The notes beneath the pieces were generated by a model. That model had not been told where the DNA came from. It saw only the letters and a program-made list of their open reading frames with translations, and did no database searches. 64,000 bases of DNA from Fomes fomentarius (Eukaryota; Basidiomycota; Agaricomycetes; Polyporales; Polyporaceae). Shown in pieces: positions 58,152 through 64,000 of this stretch. The number at the start of each line of letters is the position of its first letter. Position 1 is the first letter of the stretch. Location: NCBI GenBank assembly GCA_022606135.1, contig JABYQN010000006.1, forward strand, positions 1,240,001 to 1,304,000, written 5' to 3'. The position numbers were made by a program, and so were the translations under genes.

Positions 58152-58845
58152 TCACCGCACCTCCAGCTTGTTCAATTTGTCCGCCAGTGCCTCCGCTCCC
58201 CCATCTCCTTCCTTCGTATCTGACGCGACGGCCCAGTTCGGCTTGTCCTCCGAGTGTGCACCCTCGCGCTTGACGGGTGCCGCCGCCGGTGTGGCGGTCC
58301 CCACGCCCGCCCCCTCCGCCTCGCCTTCATCGTCGTCCTCCCAGTTATCCTTGACCTTCTCCTCCTCTTTCTTTTCCTTCCTCTTCTCCTTGCGCTTGTC
58401 GTTCTTCTTCTGCGCCTTCGTCATCCCTGCTTTCGACGCCGAGGGTGCCGCGGTCTGAGAAGGGGGAGTCCAGCCGATGACGTGCCCTTTGGGTAATTGA
58501 CTCGAGTCCATCTGCGCTTGGCGCGTGCCACGGAAGCGGCGGACGTCTTCCTGCGGGGTGTAGCCTGGTCTAATCTTGATTTGCTTGCGCAACCTGCACG
58601 CATGTATGGAAGTGCGGGTGAGGCACCGCGAGTCCAACGATCATGAACGTTCATTCAGGGTTCGCAATTGTAGTATGAAAAAACGTATCATCGAAGGGTG
58701 AGGCAGCTTGTCGATTGACAAGCCAACAACAAGATACTCACGAGCCATCTGGTCGCCGTGATTCTGGAATAACGCGCTCAAGGGTGCGGGGGTCGACTGC
58801 AATTCCAGCAGCGGAAGTCTCGGGGATAATTGGAGGTTTCGACAT
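58152..58845 (-). CDS. PYM: PYM, partner of Y14 and Mago
   Basis: Exons on the complement 58742-58845 and 58152-58593 give 181 aa. The N-terminal Mago-binding domain is clear: MSKPPIIPETSAAGIAVDP, then RVIPESRRPDGSLRKQIKIR, then PGYTPQEDV and the FRGTRQAQ segment. The middle is a Lys/Glu-rich helix (KAQKKNDKRKEKRKEKKEEE), and the tail is acidic. PYM binds the Mago-Y14 dimer and strips exon-junction complexes from spliced mRNA at the ribosome, fitting for such an intron-rich genome. The intron (148 nt) is longer than most here. It is head-to-head with GPN3, 314 bp apart. Confidence 0.94.
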
Positions 58846-59159
58846 GTTCAGCACGAAGAGTAGTAACGCGTACGCGAGGGCAGCAGAGACGGTGAGGAGA
58901 GAGGAGGTGCAGGAGTTCAGTGCAAGCTCAAGATCACTTCAAGACGCGACCGATCGACTCACGCAGCACGCAGCTTCGGAAGCGCACAAGATTATCTTCC
59001 CGAAACGAGCGCCTATGCTCATCCCCTACTTGACTTCAGCCACCGAACGACCTTGCTCCGTCTCTATCATAATCCAATCCTCTGGATAACCCTCGGAGAG
59101 ATATATACGTCGTCCACAGTCACCTTGACATTGCCCTACGTGAATGACAACAAAACACG
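58846..59159. promoter_or_regulatory. Divergent promoter, PYM / GPN3
   Basis: 314 bp between starts of two RNA-metabolism genes. Confidence 0.45.
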
Positions 59160-60883
59160 ATGCGCTACGCTGTACTCGTTACCGGACCTGCCGGTGCAGG
59201 AAAATCGACCTTCTGCAACGGTCTCATGACACACTTACAAACCGCAAAACGGACAGGGCACCTTGTCAATCTGGACCCCGCTGCGAACGCGGACGCATTT
59301 GAGTACGAGCCCGCGATAGACATCCGTGATCTGATTACTCTCGAGGATGTCATGGGAGAGCTTGGGTATGGTCCGAATGGCGGGCTAGTATATTGCTTCG
59401 AGTACGTTGCATCTTCGTCATGATTGGGCACTCCACACATCCTGGTGAGTGTTGTGATATGGAATGCTCATCGAGGACTTGTCACGTAGGTATCTCCTAG
59501 AACACATGGATTGGCTCGAGGAGGAGCTTGGAGGCTACGATGATGACTACCTCATATTCGACTGTCCAGGTACGGTTATCATGCTTGGAATGCATTTCGC
59601 AAAGAAGACTTACTGAGGGGAACAGGTCAGATCGAGCTCTACACACATCACCCGTTCCTCCCTACTCTTGTCCGTCAACTACAACGACTCGGTCTACGAA
59701 CTTGTGCGGTCTATTTGATAGAGTCGCAGTTCATGGAGGACAAGTACAAGTTCTTCAGGTCAGAATTTGCGTCAGTAACAAATGGCACCCACTAACGGTA
59801 TGGTCTTGCATTGGCATGCAGCGGAGTACTCTCAGCTATGTCAGCCATGGTCAACCTTGAAGTGCCATGGCTCAACATCATGTCGAAGATGGACCTTGTA
59901 ACAACAAATCAAGAAGACAAGGGAAGCGGTCGAAATGGTCTCCGTACGCGCAAGGATATCACAAGGTAAGGCCCAAGTCTAACGGAGTTCCGGCCTATCA
60001 TATCGTGTACACCGGCTGCACCAGCTGCATTCAGGTCAATTGGCCACAGCTTCCTTGATTTTGGCAAACTGGTGGCTCCGTAGGACGTAGGCACGGCAGT
60101 GTACAGCATGCGCCACGATCACTTTCCTTGTACATCGGCTGAGCGAGACGCGCCTCACCCAGAGTCTCCATTCCATCTTCTCAGCGCCACGCCGCGCCCG
60201 ACGCCCGACTCTTTGCCTTGACCCTAATAGATGGATCTATCGAACTCACTTGCCCTCGTGTACCAAACAGGTACCTTGAAGTTGACCCTATGCTCCTTGT
60301 GTCAGCGCCGGGGAGCCGTGAAGAGCGCACAGAGCGTAATTCCCGGTTCCACACGCTCAACCAAGCCATCGTCCAGCTGGTGAGTCATTCTATGTGTTTC
60401 TTGTATCCGTGCCGACTGCTCAGCTGTTCTCCCTGTACGCCCGACTACTCGGACTGATGACGCCTGGTGTTGTCATATGCGCACGGCCAAACGATGTGGT
60501 TCCGCTGACCCTGACGGAACTTGTTGTCAATATGCTGACTACATATGTATCCCCTGACCGTGTGGTGGGTAACACCTACGCACAGATCGAAGACAACCCA
60601 CTGGTCAGGTTCCTTGCCCTGGACCTAACGAATCCCGACTCCATTGAGACTGTGCTAAGCCATATCGACCACGTCATGCAGTATGGAGAAGATGAAGAAC
60701 CGAAAGAGGTCTGTGCCTCTTTCCGTACCGACACGACAAGCTGCTATGCTGACGATTTTCTTCGCGCCCTGTTCTCCATCGGCTTCTACCGATATTATCG
60801 TTTGCACTCCATTCGAATCACCCGTGGAACACTTTCTGTAGCCGGCCGATATGGACGATGGCGACTTTGCTGATATGGAGTAA
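59160..60883 (+). CDS. GPN3: GPN-loop GTPase 3
   Basis: Seven exons: 59160-59401, 59490-59569, 59626-59758, 59822-59965, 60271-60379, 60586-60708, 60842-60883, giving 290 aa, close to the 284 aa of human GPN3. The P-loop is GPAGAGKST (residues 9-17); the defining GPN motif is in LGYGPNGGL (about 69-77); [11 protein letters not shown] is the G3 region; the base-specificity motif is SKMDLV. The C-terminus is acidic (GDFADME). GPN GTPases work with GPN1 in assembly and nuclear import of RNA polymerase II, whose subunit Rpb12 is encoded at 21019 here. Intron 4 is 305 nt. Intron 5 (206 nt) is partly open in frame with the next exon. Confidence 0.95.
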
Positions 60884-63800
60884 TTGTGGGTGCACAAGGC
60901 AACATGGGAGACGGAAGACCGTCAGGACATCTGGACTCATAATTCTCTGACGACTCGCAAATATATAGCATCCGCCGATACTAGAGTTTATGGGCTACGC
61001 AGATGGTTTAGACCAGGAAGTAACTCCGCTATCGGTCGAGTTCTGTGGCGTAAAACCGCCTTCCTGTTGCGGCTAGATGATCATATATACATCATTATCT
61101 GGTCGCCTCAGACATATCGTTCTCACTGCGCTCAAGATGCCATGGAAGACTGCTACAATCTCAAGCCTTGAGGCAGGCTCTTCGACGCTCTCACTGCCCG
61201 CTCTGCCTCCACATTTCATTCACTCCCGCCGGCGCATGCTCCAGTCAGGTCGTGAGTTTCCTCTTTTATGAACTTGACAAATGCCCACCGGTATCATGGA
61301 CCGCAGACAAGCCCTGCGGATGATCTGCACTCGCTACTTACGATACCCTGGGTTCCGTCCCGCCGTCACAAACCCCAATTGTCGTGAACTGTCTGTGGCG
61401 TGGCCTATGCATCTCTGACGACCCTGCGTGATGTAAGGCCTGGCACGGTAACTCCAGCCCACGGAGCAATCATGACGGCGCTATCCTCGCTGCAACACAC
61501 AACCAAGCGTACCCTGCCCAGTGGCGCGACTGTGGCAGACATGATCTTGCTGGTGGTCTGACTGGCGCCGCCGCTATCCTCGCGATCGTCTCAGGTCTGA
61601 GTCAACGTCAGCACTACAGCGTCCGCGCAGGAAGTGGCGGGGTTTCCTTCTTGGGCTGATGTGGCTACTTGCTGGATACGGGGTGTCAGAAGTGCCAAGT
61701 ACTCCACACCCGCAGCACGTCCGTACCGCATGGGAGCGAGCTGAGGCACCGAGGCTGAGACCTGTTCGTTTCTCAAACACTACGGTAGATATCTGGTAAT
61801 TGGAGTGGGCGGGAGAATGAGAATGTGGTTGAACCGAGTCTATGCACTCGACTTCTGTGACTTGGATCCGGATCCCGGCACGCTTGCAAGCGCAGTTCAG
61901 TTGCTCCTTCCAATTACCGCAGCTCCGTCAGGGACACCGCAGTATATCCGAGCTGATGCTGAACGTTGAGCCTCCAGGATGTCCATTCACCACGTGTGTC
62001 CCAGACACCAGCAGCCGGGCGGGACGGATGAGTATGCAGTGCAGCCTGCATTGTATTCTTTCTCTGTGCGCTCCGGAGTCCTCGATCTTCTCAGCCCGCG
62101 ACCGGCGCCGCCCTGCTCCTACTGCTGCCTGCAGTGTGTGTGTGTAAGTATGATAACTATTTCATAGTATAGCGATCGTGATTGACCTCACGAGCGCTCT
62201 ATCTCCACTGCCCATTCCTCAAGTGCTCGAGGGGCCTGGGCGGGGCGCCTTGAGTACTACTATACTAGTATACGCGTCCGCCCATCATGGAGAAGCTATA
62301 ATGTCACTGCGGGGCCACGCGCAAAGCATGTGCCGGTCTACATCGAAGCAGTCTGCAGTATGACCCTTGACGCGACGCCGACCACAATGATATCCACAGG
62401 ATGGTACCACGGAGCGGATTGAGTTTGACCGTGACGGTGTCGGAACCAGGGATGGCAGGGATCCCTCTCCACACCACTCCGGAGCTTCCTGGCACAATGA
62501 TCATCCACCAGGGTGTCTGGATTTCGGGCCCGAAGGGGAGATTGCTGAGAGGCCTTTTTTAAAACTTCTCGTGCGTGCGGAGGATTGCCTGGATGGTACT
62601 ACGGAAAACCAGCGTCGCTGGGGTGAAGTTTCAACAACACAAGTAGATATCTATGTGATTACTAGTCATCGTGCACCGCGCTTCGACGGCTTCGAGCCTC
62701 CCCAGACAGCTATCGGTGCATGCGCCGCGGAGTGCACCATCGTGGCATCAGCACCCATATAGAACGGTGCGAACCAAACCGTATCGTATCTCACCACCCG
62801 AGCCTGGCGTTTATGGGGTTATGGGGAGGCTCCACGCAAACGTTTCCAGTACACTTCGGGACTCCGGGTCGGGCTGGGCGAAGAAATAACGTCAACGCGC
62901 GCTCCCAAGGGCCCGAAGCCCATCAAGTATGTAAGTATTACGCTCACCCACATGGGAAGAGAAGAAAGAACCCGGACCCTATTGGTATACGCGTTTAGCT
63001 TCCGCACCGACATTCATATCCGGGTATCGAGAGAGGTCATTGATATGGGGATCCACGGGGCTGCTCGCTTGGCGTACGCGTGGTCGCGGATTTAGGCATC
63101 GACGATCGCCCGATCGTGTATGCTAGCGGGGACTTTGGAGTCGTAACTCGCACCGTGTGGGCCGGTGCGGTCTTGCAGTGACGGAGTGAGTGGATTCTGA
63201 GGCCTGAGGACGGGAGAAACACGATACACGCGACTTGTGCGTAAAGAGCTCCAGATAAGAATAGTGCATGAACACGCGATCGCCGGCGGACTGTCTGGAT
63301 GGTGGATGTGGCTATAAGCTGTTCGAAGCAACTGAGCACCATGAGGGCGTCCGACGTTTGGGGGTTCTCCCTCATGCTAGCAGTTCCACGGAGTGGTGTT
63401 GTTGCCAGCTGTGGTCGTGAGAGAATGGGTCAAACATACTACCGCCTGCATATATGGGGTGGCGACAACATCGTACATATGGGATTGTTGGTACCCGGTA
63501 CCTTGAAGCAGATACAGGACGAACAGAGCCACGAACCCAAACTGCTTGTTGGGTAGACCGCGGTGGTCGCAGAAGAATGGACCTTCGTTGATGCAACGTG
63601 CACAGGGCCGTCCGGGGTCTAAACTTCATCACTACAGTTTCGGGAGAGTGGGAAAGCCAGGCAAAGGAAAATGCTCAACCAGTGGCGACGTATCGCATAC
63701 GTACGCGGCGCTCCTGGGCCCGTAGACGTCGGACTATGCAAACAAGGCGAGGGTGGGTCAGATGCAAGGGCTGAAAGGGTGAGACTGCGCGTGGTAGATG

Positions 63801-64000
63801 GCACGTAGACGCCACTGTCGCAGTTGGGAGGCGGGCATGAGGTGTGCTCCGCCGCAATCATGTGCTGGATGCACTGGACATCTACGCCTTTTGTGGATGT
63901 CCCAAAAAGTGCTTGAATACGAATCACGTTCTATTGAGTCTGAGGGAACAACAGCGTTTCGGGTGCGTATCCCCACCCGGTAGGACAAAGCTATCTTTGA
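60884..64000. other. Gene-free right block
   Basis: After the GPN3 3' flank there is no exon chain or recognisable domain on either strand up to the window end. It resembles the left gene-free block in showing only short scattered frames. Confidence 0.55.

Noticed and set aside
1..64000. tRNA, rRNA, CRISPR, prophage or biosynthetic cluster
   Set aside because: I looked for T-loop GTTCGANTC contexts, spaced direct repeats and core biosynthetic enzymes and found none; the content is ordinary nuclear fungal genes.

Overview
The window is nuclear DNA from a basidiomycete fungus, most likely an Agaricomycete. Genes are split by many short introns (mostly about 50-70 nt, GT-AG), some exons are only 8-18 nt long, two genes belong to the DUF6593 family typical of basidiomycetes, and the protein set is eukaryotic housekeeping plus fungal cell-wall enzymes. 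I built the gene models by hand from reading frames, splice consensus and remembered family motifs. Every model listed with exon coordinates sums to a whole number of codons, with matching phase at each junction.

Layout. 1-9800 has no gene I can support. 9801-12975 (+) is a 20-exon MFS transporter. 13374-13667 (-) encodes a small membrane protein and 14072-14433 (+) mitochondrial ribosomal protein uS14m. 14864-17364 (-) is an AP-1-like bZIP factor with a DUF3425 domain. 17.4-19.8 kb holds coding-like fragments only. Then follow a DUF6593 protein (19773-20570, +), RNA polymerase subunit Rpb12 (21019-21378, -), a disordered protein (22472-23403, +), a GPATCH11-like G-patch protein (24638-26054, -) and a two-RRM protein (26534-27721, -).

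28476-29898 (+) is a secreted GH128 glucanase. Next come an AhpD-fold protein (30437-31922, +), a second DUF6593 protein (32428-33352, -), uL11m (34560-35069, -) and a secreted M28 aminopeptidase (35303-37368, +). 37987-43742 is a head-to-head pair of WD-repeat paralogues sharing a 169-bp promoter. 43980-44577 (+) is a small membrane protein. 46445-48965 (-) is an Inn1/Fic1-like C2 protein, 49523-51839 (-) a secreted GH125 exo-mannosidase and 52981-54861 (-) an intronless disordered protein. The run ends with a ZCCHC9-like zinc-knuckle protein (-), an MCUR1/CCDC90-like protein (+), PYM (-) and GPN3 (+). 60884-64000 is again gene-free.

How the genes relate. Several pairs are head-to-head with short shared promoters (uL11m/M28, WD/WD, ZCCHC9/MCUR1-like, PYM/GPN3, RRM/GH128). 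Three themes recur: mitochondrial function (uS14m, uL11m, MCUR1-like, perhaps two small membrane proteins), RNA metabolism (Rpb12, GPN3, GPATCH11-like, RRM protein, ZCCHC9-like, PYM) and wall or secretory functions (GH128, GH125, M28, Inn1-like). I see no metabolic cluster, CRISPR array, tRNA, rRNA or intact transposon. The points most worth a second look are the 8-nt exon encoding part of the GH125 signature motif, the WD paralogue pair, a frame break in the C2 domain of the Inn1-like gene, two GC-AG introns, and a 632-nt intron inside the bZIP domain.
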